Shown piece after piece: positions 18,976 to 29,140 of a DNA stretch of 64,000 nucleotides (within the stretch, counting starts at the first letter, position 1; every line of letters begins with the position of its first letter). Source of the DNA: Methylotenera oryzisoli (GTDB lineage Bacteria > Pseudomonadota > Gammaproteobacteria > Burkholderiales > Methylophilaceae); the NCBI RefSeq assembly GCF_004661485.1, contig NZ_PQVH01000012.1, forward strand, positions 1-64,000, given 5' to 3'. The notes below the pieces were generated by a model. That model was not told the DNA's origin and made no database searches. It was given only the letters and a program-made list of their open reading frames with translations. Position numbers and translations under genes: made by a program.

Positions 18976-19710
18976 TTAATACCCTTGCAATTCAATCAGT
19001 AATTGCCGCGTATGTAGTGGCTTGTCACCCAAATAATGCGCTAACAAATAACGCATCAACTGCTTGCTCTGTTGCTGTGTCTGTTCATCGCTGTAATCGT
19101 CATTCAACATATCGATTAAGGTCTTGCCCGAAAGTTGCACACCATTTTCATAACGTGCCAAAGTACCGCGTATTGGATACGCGCCATGCTCTGCCTCATA
19201 ACGATAATGTTGCTGCATTAGAATCGGTGCATTATTGGCATCTTGTTGCAACGGTATAGCATAGCCAAGTTCTTGCAAAAACTTTAACTCAAAACGACGT
19301 AGTGTCGTAGCTAGATGCTGCTCACTCGCCAGCGCTTTTAGCGTATCCGCGTAATATGCAAACAAAGCCTCATGCGGATCTTCACGCGGCAGCAGCCTTA
19401 GTAATAACTCGTTCAGATAGAAGCCGCACATCAGCGCCTCTCCCTGTAGCAACAGTAAGCAGCCGTTCCACTCTAAACCATGCAGTGTTTTAAGCTCCAA
19501 TTTACCAGACCATGTTGCCAACATCGGCTGAAAAGCCTGCAACATACCGCGCATCGCTGAGCGTGGGCGTCTTGCCCCTTTCGCGGTGGTGGCAACGCGT
19601 CCAAACTCACGTGAAAACAGCTCAACTACCAAGCTGGTTTCTTTAAACGGGTAGGTATGCAGTACGTAAACGGACTGATTATCTTGACGATGAGAACTGA
19701 CTGACGCCAT
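18976..19710 (-). CDS. recO: DNA repair protein RecO
   Basis: Recombination mediator helping RecA load on SSB-coated DNA; 244 residues. The N-terminal OB fold is seen in QSVYVLHTYPFKETSLVVEL and ATTAKGARRPRS. The helical C-terminal part follows (CGFYLNELLLRLLPREDPH, RRFELKFLQELGYA). It lacks the zinc-finger cysteines that some RecO proteins have. It follows era by 115 bases in the conserved rnc-era-recO order. Confidence 0.95.
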   Translation of the reverse strand: MASVSSHRQDNQSVYVLHTYPFKETSLVVELFSREFGRVATTAKGARRPRSAMRGMLQAFQPMLATWSGKLELKTLHGLEWNGCLLLLQGEALMCGFYLNELLLRLLPREDPHEALFAYYADTLKALASEQHLATTLRRFELKFLQELGYAIPLQQDANNAPILMQQHYRYEAEHGAYPIRGTLARYENGVQLSGKTLIDMLNDDYSDEQTQQQSKQLMRYLLAHYLGDKPLHTRQLLIELQGY

Positions 19711-19825
19711 AAGGTCTATTCAACCACCACGATGCAAATACTCTCGCTAATGATATTTATCTCAAACAGCATCAACGTGCACCGCTCCCTCAAAAAAACA
19801 GACAACCTGCCCCAAGAGTCGCAGA

Positions 19826-20755
19826 TTAATAACCTAGCGATTTTAATGCGCGAGCATCGTCTGCCCAGCCGCCTTTAACTTTCACCCATGTCTCTAGGTA
19901 AACTTTACCGCCAAACAGTTTTTCCATGTCTTGTCTGGCTTCGGTGGAGATTTGCTTAAGCTTCTCACCATTTTTACCAATCAACATTGGTTTTTGGCTA
20001 TCTTTATCAACAATGATGGCACAGAAAATTCGGCGCAACTTGCCTACTACTTCAAACTTTTCAACTTCTACTGCTACTGAATAAGGAATTTCATCACCTA
20101 GCAGTCTAAATATCTTCTCACGCACCAGCTCTGCCGCCAGAAAACGCTCGTTCTTATCGGTCAACTCATCTTCAGAGTAAATCGCCTCTTGCTCAGGCAA
20201 ATAGTTACGGATAGATTTCAATAACTCATCTAAGTTAAGGCTCTTTTTCGCACTAACTGGCACGATTTCTGAAAATGGAAATTCCAAGTCAAAGTCTTGA
20301 ATCAACGGTAGCACATTGCCTTTATCACCCATTAAATCCAACTTATTCACCACCAAGATAGTCGGTGTTTTATCAGACAATAACTGTAATACCTTACGAT
20401 CCGCATCACCTAATTTCATGGGTTCAATCACAAACAGAACCACATCCACTTCTGTCAGCACTTGAGTGACCGTTTTATTCAGGCCTTTATTCAGCGCATT
20501 GAGATGCTTTTGCTGAAAACCTGGCGTATCAACAAATAGATACTGTGTATCATCTGTCGTGTGTATGCCCAGTAGGCGATGGCGTGTGGTTTGCGCTTTA
20601 CGTGAAGTAATAGCGAGTTTCATCCCTAAAATATGATTTAGCAGCGTGGACTTACCCACGTTAGGGCGCCCGACAATTGCCACTGTACCGCACTTAAAGG
20701 GGCCGTCGAAAGCAGTGACTGCTTTCACTTCAAGCTCTTGATTAATATCTGTCAT
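19826..20755 (-). CDS. era: GTPase Era
   Basis: Essential GTPase that binds the 3' end of 16S rRNA during 30S assembly; 309 residues. G motifs are GRPNVGKST (G1), DTPG (G3), NKLD (G4) and SAK (G5). The C-terminal KH domain holds [12 protein letters not shown]. The N terminus carries about 20 extra residues before the G domain ([18 protein letters not shown]). Start overlaps the rnc stop by four bases (ATGA). Confidence 0.97.
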   Translation of the reverse strand: MTDINQELEVKAVTAFDGPFKCGTVAIVGRPNVGKSTLLNHILGMKLAITSRKAQTTRHRLLGIHTTDDTQYLFVDTPGFQQKHLNALNKGLNKTVTQVLTEVDVVLFVIEPMKLGDADRKVLQLLSDKTPTILVVNKLDLMGDKGNVLPLIQDFDLEFPFSEIVPVSAKKSLNLDELLKSIRNYLPEQEAIYSEDELTDKNERFLAAELVREKIFRLLGDEIPYSVAVEVEKFEVVGKLRRIFCAIIVDKDSQKPMLIGKNGEKLKQISTEARQDMEKLFGGKVYLETWVKVKGGWADDARALKSLGY

Positions 20756-21444
20756 TTTTTAGCTTTTCCAATATGGAGTTTATTTAACGCAAGCAAAGCA
20801 AGTTCTGCTGCCTGCTGTTCAGCAATGCGACGGCTTCTGCCTTCGCCTACTGTGCGAATTTGATGTTTTTCCACTAGGCACTCCACCACAAACTTCTGCT
20901 CGTGTGCTTCACCGCTAGTGTGTGTGACCGTATATTCAGGGACGGCGATTTTTCTACTTTGCAATAATTCTTGCAATAAAGATTTAGGGTCTTTGTCTAT
21001 CACTTTAGGGTCTATAGTTTCTAGCTTGCCCGCGTATAAACCCAAGACAAAACTTTGTGCTGCATCGAAACCACCATCAAGATAGACGGCACCGATAATG
21101 GCCTCCAACGCATCTGCCAATATAGAGGGTCTGCGCCAGCCTGCACTTTTTAGCTCACCTTCACCCAGCAACAATGCATCGCCAAGGTTAAGAGATAGTG
21201 CGATTTCTGACAAGGTCGCTTCTTTTACCATTTGCGCGCGCAGACGACTTAAATCACCCTCGGCCAGTTTGGGGAAACGTTGATACAACTGGTGTGCAAT
21301 AATGAAATTCAGAGCTCCGTCACCCAAAAACTCAAGACGTTCATTATTTTGGCCCGCATAACTACGGTGCGTGAGTGCTTGTGTTAACAAGCTTTCATTC
21401 ACAAATTGATGCGACAAGCGCCTTAATAACTCTTGTTTAGACAT
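20752..21444 (-). CDS. rnc: ribonuclease III
   Basis: Double-stranded-RNA endonuclease for rRNA and mRNA processing. The catalytic signature [16 protein letters not shown] and the second acidic site [15 protein letters not shown] are present, followed by a C-terminal dsRNA-binding domain ([15 protein letters not shown]...[17 protein letters not shown]). In-frame GTG codons at 21453 and 21450 and a TTG precede the ATG at 21444; GGTGG upstream supports the ATG, giving MSKQELL. Overlaps era by four bases. Confidence 0.96.
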   Translation of the reverse strand: MSKQELLRRLSHQFVNESLLTQALTHRSYAGQNNERLEFLGDGALNFIIAHQLYQRFPKLAEGDLSRLRAQMVKEATLSEIALSLNLGDALLLGEGELKSAGWRRPSILADALEAIIGAVYLDGGFDAAQSFVLGLYAGKLETIDPKVIDKDPKSLLQELLQSRKIAVPEYTVTHTSGEAHEQKFVVECLVEKHQIRTVGEGRSRRIAEQQAAELALLALNKLHIGKAKK

Positions 21445-21489
21445 CAACACCACCAGAAGTTAGCTGCTTATTCAAATATCTTAAATACA

Positions 21490-21897
21490 CTACTTACCAT
21501 CACTACGTGCTGAAAAGTCTATCAGCACACTTACATTACCCATAATTGGCTTAACAACCTCATATGACACAGACACTACCGCACTTCCATCAGGCGTTTT
21601 TTCTATCACTAGGTCTGAGCCTTTTACCGTATCGACATAGGCAACTGAAGCGCGTTTTTCAAACGAGTCTTTAATTTCTTTATTGCTCATCGTACCTAGA
21701 GATTCAGACTGCATAGCTTTTAGCACTTTTTTGACTGACATAAACTCTATATAAGCCGGTGCTACTTTCATTACGATCAAAGCAACAAACACAACGAAGG
21801 CACCAACGATAAGCATGCCTAACAAGGTAGCGCCTTGTTGTTTCTTAACCGCTTGCATATGCATTAATTTATTTACCATGTTTATCTCCATACTCAC
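21490..21897 (-). CDS. DUF4845 membrane protein
   Basis: Unknown-function protein of 135 residues with one N-terminal membrane segment (GATLLGMLIVGAFVVFVALIVMK) preceded by KKQ, resembling a type II signal anchor of pilin-like proteins. The periplasmic part (KVAPAYIEFMSVKKVLKAM) is characteristic of DUF4845. Commonly sits between lepB and rnc in betaproteobacteria, as here (37-base and 36-base gaps). Confidence 0.88.
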   Translation of the reverse strand: MSMEINMVNKLMHMQAVKKQQGATLLGMLIVGAFVVFVALIVMKVAPAYIEFMSVKKVLKAMQSESLGTMSNKEIKDSFEKRASVAYVDTVKGSDLVIEKTPDGSAVVSVSYEVVKPIMGNVSVLIDFSARSDGK

Positions 21898-21934
21898 TCA
21901 AGTTAGGACAGCCATATTTAGCAAAACCAAATAA

Positions 21935-22714
21935 TTAATCTATTTTATTACCGATTCTAGAACCCTGATCAAAGTTCATCCAGATAAAAAACGCCTTGCC
22001 GACTAGATTTTTCTCGGGCACAAAACCCCATACTCGGCTATCTGAACTATTATCCCGATTATCCCCCATCGCCAGATATTGTCCATCTGGTACCGTGATT
22101 TCTTCACCTTCTGCAAATTTAGCACCTATCGTGTCTTGGTCATAATTACCAACCACGTCATGTACCAAAATATCATGCTTTTTACTGCCTAATTGCTCGT
22201 GGTATTGCTTAGCTTGCACCACATTAAGCCCAGACATCACATACTCATAATAACCCGCACTTTCAACGGCAATCGGCTGTCCATTAATCGTGAGGCGCTT
22301 ATCTTGATACCCTACTTTATCACCAGGCAAACCGACTACACGCTTAATGTAATCAATTGATGGGTTAGGTGGGTAATGGAACACGATCACATCACCGCGG
22401 GTAGGTTTGTTAACCGCCAAGAAAGTGTTGTTTAAAATAGGCACGCGCAGGCCATAAGTAAATTTATTCACCAAAATAAAATCGCCTGCCAATAAAGTTG
22501 GCATCATCGAGCCTGACGGAATCTTGAAAGGCTCAACAATAAATGAGCGGACCAAAAACACCACCAAGATGACGGGGAAAAAGCTTTTAGCGTACTCGAC
22601 TAAGACAGGCTCATCCGCCCCTGCAGGGCGTTTTTTACTCAATACTAAAATATCAAATAGCCATATCAAGCCGGTAACCAGCAGTACGACTATCATAAAA
22701 AGCGCGAACATCAT
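21935..22714 (-). CDS. lepB: signal peptidase I
   Basis: Membrane serine peptidase removing Sec and Tat signal peptides; 259 residues. Two N-terminal membrane segments (residues about 2-22 and 44-62) precede the catalytic serine in KIPSGSMMPTL and the lysine in DYIKRVVGLPGD. The box-E motif MGDNRDNSSDSR is intact. Downstream of lepA by 18 bases in the classical lepA-lepB pair. Confidence 0.97.
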   Translation of the reverse strand: MMFALFMIVVLLVTGLIWLFDILVLSKKRPAGADEPVLVEYAKSFFPVILVVFLVRSFIVEPFKIPSGSMMPTLLAGDFILVNKFTYGLRVPILNNTFLAVNKPTRGDVIVFHYPPNPSIDYIKRVVGLPGDKVGYQDKRLTINGQPIAVESAGYYEYVMSGLNVVQAKQYHEQLGSKKHDILVHDVVGNYDQDTIGAKFAEGEEITVPDGQYLAMGDNRDNSSDSRVWGFVPEKNLVGKAFFIWMNFDQGSRIGNKID

Positions 22715-22732
22715 GGCGTTTTACCTTTTTTC

Positions 22733-24526
22733 TTATTTATCTTCTACTCTTAAAATTGCTAAGAATGCTTCTTGCGGAATCTCAACACTACCCACTTGCT
22801 TCATGCGCTTTTTACCCTCTTTTTGCTTCTCTAGCAACTTACGCTTACGGGTAATATCACCGCCATAACATTTTGCAATCACGTTCTTACGCATTGCTTT
22901 TACTGTTTCACGCGCAATGATGTTAGCGCCGATAGAGGCTTGAATCGCCACATCAAACATCTGACGCGGGATTAATTCGCGCATTTTTGCTGCCACTTCA
23001 CGTCCACGGTAAACACTGTTACTACGGTGCACGATCAGACTTAATGCATCTACGCGCTCACCGTTCACCATGATATCCAGTTTAACCAAATCTGCCGCAC
23101 GGAACTCTAAAAACTCGTAATCCATACTTGCATAGCCGCGCGATACAGACTTCAAGCGGTCAAAGAAGTCTAACACCACCTCATTCAATGGCATTTCATA
23201 GCTCAGCATCACCTGACGGCCCATATACTGCATATTGCGTTGAATACCGCGCTTACCGTTACATAAGGTCATCACTGGGCCTACATAATCCTGAGGCATC
23301 AGTAAATTCACCACAATCATCGGCTCACGAATCTCTTCAATGCGTGACGGTTCTGGCAAGCGTGATGGGTTCTCAATTTGCACCACCTCACCATTTTTGA
23401 GCAGCAGTTCATAAACCACCGTTGGTGCTGTGGTAATGAGGTCCATGTCATATTCACGCTCTAAACGTTCTTGCACAATTTCCATATGCAACAAACCTAA
23501 GAAGCCACATCTAAAACCAAAACCTAATGCCGTTGAATTTTCCGCTTCAAACAACAAAGACGCATCATTCAAACTCAGCTTTTCTAGCGCGGTACGCAAA
23601 GCCTCAAACTGATTTGACTCAACTGGATACAAACCTGCAAACACTTGCGGTTTAACTTCTTTAAAGCCTGCCAGCGGCTCTGTTGCAGGCTTCCCAGCCA
23701 AAGTCACCGTATCGCCCACCTTAGCTGCAGCCAGTTCTTTAATACCGGCAATCACAAACCCTACTTCACCGGCTGACAATGATGTTTTTTGTAGAGACTT
23801 TGGTGTAAACACGCCCACCTGCTCGCACAGATGCTCAGAACCCGTCGCCATCAGGCGGATTTTATCCTTAGGTTTAAGTGTACCGTCCATCACACGCACT
23901 AGCATCACTACGCCCACATAGTTATCAAACCAAGCATCAATGACCAATGCTTTGAGTGGCTTAGTGGCATCGCCCACAGGCGGTGGCACTTTGGCAATCA
24001 CTGCCTCTAATACATCGCGTACACCTACACCGGTTTTAGCAGAGCAGCGTACGGCTTCTGACGCATCTACGCCAATCACATCTTCAATTTCCTGAATCAC
24101 ACGATCAGGGTCTGCTGACGGCAAATCAATTTTATTCAGTACTGCAGTCACTTCAACGCCTAAATCTAATGCGGTGTAGCAGTTAGCCACGCTTTGTGCC
24201 TCAACGCCTTGGCTGGCATCTACAACCAGCAACGCACCTTCGCAGGCAGAGAGTGAACGCGAAACTTCGTAGCTAAAATCCACGTGGCCCGGAGTGTCAA
24301 TTAAGTTCAGGTGGTAAATCTGTCCATCATCCGCCTTATATTCCAAAGCCGCCGTTTGCGCTTTAATCGTAATACCACGCTCACGCTCAATATCCATAGA
24401 ATCAAGCACTTGTGCTTCCATCTCACGATCTGCCAAGCCACCACACATGTGAATAATCCGATCGGCCAGAGTGGATTTACCGTGATCGATGTGAGCAATA
24501 ATGGAAAAGTTACGAATGTTTTTCAT
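22733..24526 (-). CDS. lepA: elongation factor 4 (LepA)
   Basis: Ribosome-binding translational GTPase, 597 residues. G1 is [10 protein letters not shown]3 DTPGHVDF, G4 NKIDLP. The LepA-specific C-terminal domain ends with [20 protein letters not shown]. The start ATG at 24526 has no obvious Shine-Dalgarno. The 190 bases upstream contain an unusual hairpin with a duplicated arm. First gene of the lepA-lepB-DUF4845-rnc-era-recO-pdxJ-acpS-tcdA series. Confidence 0.98.
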   Translation of the reverse strand: MKNIRNFSIIAHIDHGKSTLADRIIHMCGGLADREMEAQVLDSMDIERERGITIKAQTAALEYKADDGQIYHLNLIDTPGHVDFSYEVSRSLSACEGALLVVDASQGVEAQSVANCYTALDLGVEVTAVLNKIDLPSADPDRVIQEIEDVIGVDASEAVRCSAKTGVGVRDVLEAVIAKVPPPVGDATKPLKALVIDAWFDNYVGVVMLVRVMDGTLKPKDKIRLMATGSEHLCEQVGVFTPKSLQKTSLSAGEVGFVIAGIKELAAAKVGDTVTLAGKPATEPLAGFKEVKPQVFAGLYPVESNQFEALRTALEKLSLNDASLLFEAENSTALGFGFRCGFLGLLHMEIVQERLEREYDMDLITTAPTVVYELLLKNGEVVQIENPSRLPEPSRIEEIREPMIVVNLLMPQDYVGPVMTLCNGKRGIQRNMQYMGRQVMLSYEMPLNEVVLDFFDRLKSVSRGYASMDYEFLEFRAADLVKLDIMVNGERVDALSLIVHRSNSVYRGREVAAKMRELIPRQMFDVAIQASIGANIIARETVKAMRKNVIAKCYGGDITRKRKLLEKQKEGKKRMKQVGSVEIPQEAFLAILRVEDK

Positions 24527-24565
24527 GTTTAATTTTTAATAATGACTAAATTGACGGCGAACGAA

Positions 24566-24636
24566 CTGTTCAGATAACAATAAAAGCGTGCTTAACAATA
24601 AGGGCGCACTAGGCGCCCTTATTGTTAACCGAACAG
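24566..24636 (-). repeat. hairpin with a duplicated arm between mucD and lepA
   Basis: A perfect 16-base stem, TTAACAATAAGGGCGC (24592-24607) with its complement at 24613-24628, loop ACTAG. One arm is partly duplicated: TAACAATAA occurs at 24575-24583 and again at 24593-24601, while only one TTATTGTTA (24619-24627) is available. CTGTTC (24566-24571) and GAACAG (24631-24636) flank the whole. Without a T run it is a poor canonical terminator for mucD; alternative pairing in the lepA leader is possible. Confidence 0.6.
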
Positions 24637-24713
24637 CTCGGATTTTACAGCAAATTCAAAGTATTAACATCTATAGATTCATGCTTACTGTTGAATTATG
24701 CGATGAAATGATT

Positions 24714-26123
24714 TTACTTAGCACTTGGAATTTTAACCGGCACATACAAGGTGCTCTCACCACGCAATACCAACAAAGCGATAGTTTTGCCGGTACCAAA
24801 ACCAGCTAACTGCTTGTTAAACTGCTCAAGGCTTTGCACTTCAGTATTGTTCAACCCCAGTATCACATCACCGCGCCTGATGCCTGCTTGCGCTACAGCA
24901 CCTAGTGCATCCATTACCAAAAGACCATTCTTTCCATTCAGTTTTTTCTTTTGTTGCGGCGTCAGTTCTTTTAAGATTAAACCAACACGATCCGCATCCT
25001 GCTTCACCGGTGGCTTATTCGCCTGTGTAGCCTCAGACCCATCTGAAGGCATCTCGCCAATCGCCACACTTAAGGTTTTATCATTACCCTTACGTAACAC
25101 CTCCACTGGCACTGCCTTACCCGGCTTAGCAGCACCAACGGCACGTGGCAAATCGGAAGAATTTGCGATTGGTTTGCCGTCAAATTTAATGATGACATCA
25201 CCAGCTTCTACCCCGCCTTTATCAGCAGGTCCGCCTTTTTCCACAGCAGCAACCAAAGCACCGTTGGTATTTTTCATCCCAAACGATTCAGCTAACTCCT
25301 TACTCAACTCTTGAATCACAACACCCAACCAACCTCTAGTTACCTTACCTGAAGCCTTTAATTGGTTAGTGACTTCAAGCGCCACGTCAATCGGGATACT
25401 AAACGACAAGCCCATAGAACCGCCGCTTCTGCTATAAATTTGTGAGTTAATACCCACAACTTCACCCGCTAAATTAAACAAGGGCCCTCCAGAGTTACCT
25501 GGGTTAATCGCCACATCAGTCTGTATAAATGGTACAAAGTTCTCTTGCGGCAAAGCCCTGCCCTTTGCGCTCACAATACCTGCTGTCATGGTGTTTTCTA
25601 AGCCAAATGGTGAACCGATTGCAGCTACCCACTCACCAACCTTTAACTTGTTTGGATCACCAATCACCACTTTAGGCAAACCAGTAGCCTCAATTTTAAC
25701 CAGGGCAACGTCGGTACGTTTGTCCGCACCGATAATCTTAGCTTTGAACTCACGTTTATCTGATAACTTAACAATCACCTCATCAGCGTCGGACACCACA
25801 TGTGCGTTGGTTAAAATATAACCATCGCTGCTGATCACAAAACCAGACCCTAGAGACTGCGATTTGTACTCTGGCTGTGCGCCGCCATTTTGGCCAGGAA
25901 AATTAGGGATACCAAAGCGTTTAAAGAACTCCTGCATTTGTTCATCACCCAACATGCCAGGAAGCTGCGCAGGACTGGTGCGCATATTTTGCGTAATGCT
26001 GATATTCACTACTGCAGGTCCTTGCTTCTCTGCCAACTCAGTAAAATCTGGCAAATCCTTAGCGTTCACATTCACTGCAGAGCATAAAATAAATATAACT
26101 GCAGCAAGCCAACTTCTCATCAT
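24714..26123 (-). CDS. mucD: periplasmic serine endoprotease, DegQ/MucD family
   Basis: HtrA-type protease and chaperone for misfolded envelope proteins, 469 residues. Signal peptide in the first 21 residues (SAVNVNAKD boundary). The catalytic triad lies in TNAHVV (His), RTDVALVKI (Asp) and NPGNSGGPL (Ser). Two PDZ domains follow (about residues 265-355 and 375-465). Last gene of the rpoE-rseA-mucB-rseC-mucD unit, so probably induced by sigma-E under envelope stress. Confidence 0.96.
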   Translation of the reverse strand: MMRSWLAAVIFILCSAVNVNAKDLPDFTELAEKQGPAVVNISITQNMRTSPAQLPGMLGDEQMQEFFKRFGIPNFPGQNGGAQPEYKSQSLGSGFVISSDGYILTNAHVVSDADEVIVKLSDKREFKAKIIGADKRTDVALVKIEATGLPKVVIGDPNKLKVGEWVAAIGSPFGLENTMTAGIVSAKGRALPQENFVPFIQTDVAINPGNSGGPLFNLAGEVVGINSQIYSRSGGSMGLSFSIPIDVALEVTNQLKASGKVTRGWLGVVIQELSKELAESFGMKNTNGALVAAVEKGGPADKGGVEAGDVIIKFDGKPIANSSDLPRAVGAAKPGKAVPVEVLRKGNDKTLSVAIGEMPSDGSEATQANKPPVKQDADRVGLILKELTPQQKKKLNGKNGLLVMDALGAVAQAGIRRGDVILGLNNTEVQSLEQFNKQLAGFGTGKTIALLVLRGESTLYVPVKIPSAK

Positions 26124-26190
26124 CTACTCACCCCACTTAAATGTTTGAAAAAAATCCGTTTAAATTTGCAAAATTCAATTAGTTAATGCC

Positions 26191-26658
26191 TCATTCATCA
26201 TTGTCTACATCATCGGCATGGCGCAACACTACGGCCTGATATTGGTAAGCGCCGCTGCCGACAGCAGACGACCCGCGCCCCACGAGATGCCATTTAACCC
26301 AGACAAATCCTATGCATAAGCCCAATATGGCTGCTAACATCACGTACAACTGGTTGTTAAATAAAAGCTCGGTCATCACTGAGAAGAAAATCAGACTGAG
26401 TAGCGGTATCACATATAACAGAAAGACTGATCGCAATGCTACACGTTCATCAATACCAACCACTACACTGTCGCCAACCTGCGCATTGATGGTATTTTCC
26501 GCTAGAAATGTGTGACTTTTATGACCAAGCATTTTGCCCCAAGTTGCATTGCCACAACCACGGCGCTGGCCACAGATGCCACATGCCGTCCTGCGCTCTA
26601 TTTCCAGCTCAGCTACGCCCTGCTTGCATCGAATCACTACTGCGTGTTCTTCTATCAT
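26191..26658 (-). CDS. rseC: RseC/MucC-type sigma-E regulator
   Basis: Inner-membrane protein of 155 residues with an N-terminal cysteine cluster (TACGICGQRRGCG) and two membrane segments (VFLLYVIPLLSLIFFSVM, LYVMLAAILGLCIGFVWV). The family modulates sigma-E activity and SoxR reduction. It lies between mucB and mucD. Confidence 0.92.
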   Translation of the reverse strand: MIEEHAVVIRCKQGVAELEIERRTACGICGQRRGCGNATWGKMLGHKSHTFLAENTINAQVGDSVVVGIDERVALRSVFLLYVIPLLSLIFFSVMTELLFNNQLYVMLAAILGLCIGFVWVKWHLVGRGSSAVGSGAYQYQAVVLRHADDVDNDE

Positions 26659-26684
26659 AATGACGAGTAAAACTGACCTGACGA

Positions 26685-27680
26685 TTATTTACCAATGACT
26701 ACCGCATTTGCAATTTGCACCACGGTCGCCTCAGGCACCTCGCCGACAGCGGTCACAAGATAGCCGTTATTCACCCCGGCATAAAAACTGGTATAGCCGC
26801 TTGAGGCCAAGGCCACTTTAGTTTTACCGCTTTTATTGGTAGGTTCAATAAACAATGAAACCGAAGCTAAGCCATCTGAAAAAATCATATGCATCACCGG
26901 ATAAGGTTTACCGGGTACCATACGCACAATTTGATCTACCTTACGATAGCCGGCGGGCAGTTCTTTAATTTCCCAAGTGACCGATAATTTACCATCAGGT
27001 AAAATAACAGGCTCATCTGCCATCACGTAATTCTTTTTGCTATCAATACGTGGCGTAAACCAATCCAGTGCAACTGAATTCAATAGCGACACACGATTAA
27101 AACCGATGCTTTCAATAATTTCACTGCGCTGATTGAACCTTACGGACTTTAGTAACAACCCATATTCGTCGTCTATCCAGAATTTATAGCTATAACGTAG
27201 TCTATCTTTGGGCTCTAAAAACAAAATCTGCGCCTGACGATCTGCCACACGCTCATGCGTGCTTAAATGCACGGTGTAATTCTCTTTAATTGCATCAAAA
27301 TTTAGCGGCAACATGGCTGGAAACATATTTTGACCGCGTTTCTTTTCAATGACTATTTTTTCATTTTTTGCATTGTAAATAACCAGATTGCTGCCTTGAC
27401 TCAACACTTCACGTGACGCGCCATCCAGCACCACATTACGAGAAAACTCGTTTCTGCCATCAAATAAATGTGTGATTTGTACAGCTTTGGCCTGCTGGCC
27501 GGTTTGACAGACGAAAACGCCTTCATAACTTAAAGCGCGCGCCGCAACAGCTGCTTTTTGCAACATTACCCATAACTCATCATCGGTAGCCGCATGACCA
27601 GCAAAACTTGTTACACATAAGACAAATAGCGTAATCCCTGCGAGGGGTTTAGCCAAAAAAACGCGACTACTTGAAATCAT
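26685..27680 (-). CDS. rseB: sigma-E anti-sigma partner MucB/RseB
   Basis: Periplasmic sensor that binds RseA and protects it from DegS; 331 residues. Signal peptide ends near FAGHA, residue 30. The LolA-like N-terminal domain (SYEGVFVCQTGQQAKAVQI) and the smaller C-terminal domain (LPAGYRKVDQIVRM) are recognisable. Start overlaps the rseA stop by four bases. Confidence 0.95.
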   Translation of the reverse strand: MISSSRVFLAKPLAGITLFVLCVTSFAGHAATDDELWVMLQKAAVAARALSYEGVFVCQTGQQAKAVQITHLFDGRNEFSRNVVLDGASREVLSQGSNLVIYNAKNEKIVIEKKRGQNMFPAMLPLNFDAIKENYTVHLSTHERVADRQAQILFLEPKDRLRYSYKFWIDDEYGLLLKSVRFNQRSEIIESIGFNRVSLLNSVALDWFTPRIDSKKNYVMADEPVILPDGKLSVTWEIKELPAGYRKVDQIVRMVPGKPYPVMHMIFSDGLASVSLFIEPTNKSGKTKVALASSGYTSFYAGVNNGYLVTAVGEVPEATVVQIANAVVIGK

Positions 27681-28165
27681 TCTGAATAATTCACTGATTG
27701 AATATAGTATGAACTCGTTGAAGGTGCTAATGACTGATGTGCCATTAGGTACTCATTGGGGATAGACTCACTGGTAGTGGTTGCTTTAGCGACTTCTAAG
27801 GTTGCTGATGGATTAGGTTGAGATTGCTGCTGTAGCGCCAGCCAGCCTACGACCATAACAGCGGCAAATGAGGCCGCAATTGACCAACTAGCAGGTAACT
27901 TATCTTTCAGCGCCTCTGTTTTCGCACCACTTACCACCTTTGATGCGCTAGGAGCCAATACTGTAGGCTCCTGTTCAATCTTTTGCATGAGCTTTTGTTT
28001 AAAGCCTGCACCAAGCGCCACATCACCACGCATCGCATCGCCAATGAGGTGGTACTGATGCCAAGTTTGCGAAGCTTGCCTACTGGTATGGATGGATGCG
28101 ATCAGATGCTCGGCATCTTCAACTGCAATTTCATCATCCATTAAAGCAGAAATTTGTTCACTCAT
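27677..28165 (-). CDS. rseA: anti-sigma-E factor RseA
   Basis: Membrane anti-sigma factor of 162 residues. The N-terminal cytosolic RseA domain begins MSEQISALMDDEIAVEDAE, with WHQYHLIGDAMRGD further on; one membrane segment (SWSIAASFAAVMVVGWLAL) lies near residues 94-112 and a periplasmic tail follows. Encoded 55 bases after rpoE; stress proteolysis should release RpoE. Confidence 0.94.
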   Translation of the reverse strand: MSEQISALMDDEIAVEDAEHLIASIHTSRQASQTWHQYHLIGDAMRGDVALGAGFKQKLMQKIEQEPTVLAPSASKVVSGAKTEALKDKLPASWSIAASFAAVMVVGWLALQQQSQPNPSATLEVAKATTTSESIPNEYLMAHQSLAPSTSSYYIQSVNYSE

Positions 28166-28220
28166 TATTCACTCCTAATACACTACAAACAACGCATCGA
28201 TACATTGGGTGCATGATTCA

Positions 28221-28979
28221 CTACCAGCGTTTATTTTCTGGCGTATCCAACAAAGGTCTTAACTTCAGCGCAATTGTCTCGCGTGCCCTGAAAATTCTTG
28301 AGCGCACGGTACCAATTGGGCAACCCATGATGGTCGCAATCTCTTCATAGCTCAAACCTTCAATTTCACGCAAGGTAATGGCTGTTTTCAACTCTTCAGG
28401 CAAGCCCTCAACCGTATCATTGACCGTTTGCGCAATCTGCTTGGTCATCATGCTGGATTCAGGCGTTTCCGTAGTGCGCAACTCATCACCACTGTCAAAA
28501 TTTTCAGCATCTTCGATTTCAATATCGGTAGATACCGTTGGACGGCGCCCCATAGAAACCAAGTAGTTCTTTGCCGTATTAATACCAATACGATACAACC
28601 AAGTATAAAAAGCACTGTCGCCTCTGAAGTTCGGTAATGCGCGATAGGCCTTGATGAAGGACTCTTGCACCACATCTTCAATTTCAGCTTGGTCGCGAAT
28701 CATACGCGACAGCAAGCGCGCTAATTTGCGCTGATATTTATCAACAAGCAAACCAAACGCACGCTTGTCCCCGCGTTGCGCACGCAACACAAGCTCGTGA
28801 TCGATCTCACGATTACCAGAAATCGGCGCAGTAGACACTAATTGCAACCCTTCTGTCGGCCCCACTTTAGCCTGTCCAATTTTATTTTCAGCTCTCTCAC
28901 TTCTGTAAGTATAACCTTGGCTAGCGGGTTGAATGAAGTTAAATTGGGCTAATTCCTGAATTTTACTGGGTTGTATCAT
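28221..28979 (-). CDS. rpoE: RNA polymerase sigma factor RpoE
   Basis: ECF sigma-24 factor for envelope stress. Region 2 is visible in AEIEDVVQESFIKAYRALP and FYTWLYRIGINTAKNYL; region 4 in LPEELKTAITLREIEGLSYEEIA and GTVRSRIFRARE. The ATG at 28979 with GGAGG eight bases upstream gives 252 residues, about 50 more than the usual RpoE. A second start, GTG at 28838 with GAAGGG nine bases upstream, would give the normal length of about 205 residues. Both are supportable. A sigma-E-like promoter lies at 29072-29101, so autoregulation is likely. Divergent from nadB. Confidence 0.95.
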   Translation of the reverse strand: MIQPSKIQELAQFNFIQPASQGYTYRSERAENKIGQAKVGPTEGLQLVSTAPISGNREIDHELVLRAQRGDKRAFGLLVDKYQRKLARLLSRMIRDQAEIEDVVQESFIKAYRALPNFRGDSAFYTWLYRIGINTAKNYLVSMGRRPTVSTDIEIEDAENFDSGDELRTTETPESSMMTKQIAQTVNDTVEGLPEELKTAITLREIEGLSYEEIATIMGCPIGTVRSRIFRARETIALKLRPLLDTPENKRW

Positions 28980-29071
28980 TGCGTTTGCCTCCACAGCTTA
29001 AAATTTTTCATTTAAATAAAATTAAACGATTACTTTATTTATATTTACAATGTTATTTCTATTGCCTTTTA

Positions 29072-29101
29072 TAAAGACCGCGATACACTCTCAGAAGTTC
29101 C
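29072..29101 (-). promoter_or_regulatory. sigma-E autoregulatory promoter of rpoE
   Basis: On the minus strand GGAACTT (29101-29095) is an exact sigma-E -35. TCTTTA (29077-29072) sits 17 bases later, against the usual 16-base gap to TCTGA/TCTAA. The start would be near 29064, leaving a leader of about 85 bases before the rpoE ATG. The exact -35 and its position before rpoE support the call; the spacing is one base long. Confidence 0.6.
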
Positions 29102-29140
29102 TAACAATTCAATCCTCCTCCACATAAATCCTTGTAAATT

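Noticed and set aside
24751-25314. 187-residue frame antisense to mucD
   Set aside because: Shadow of the PDZ-coding region of mucD; no domain of its own.
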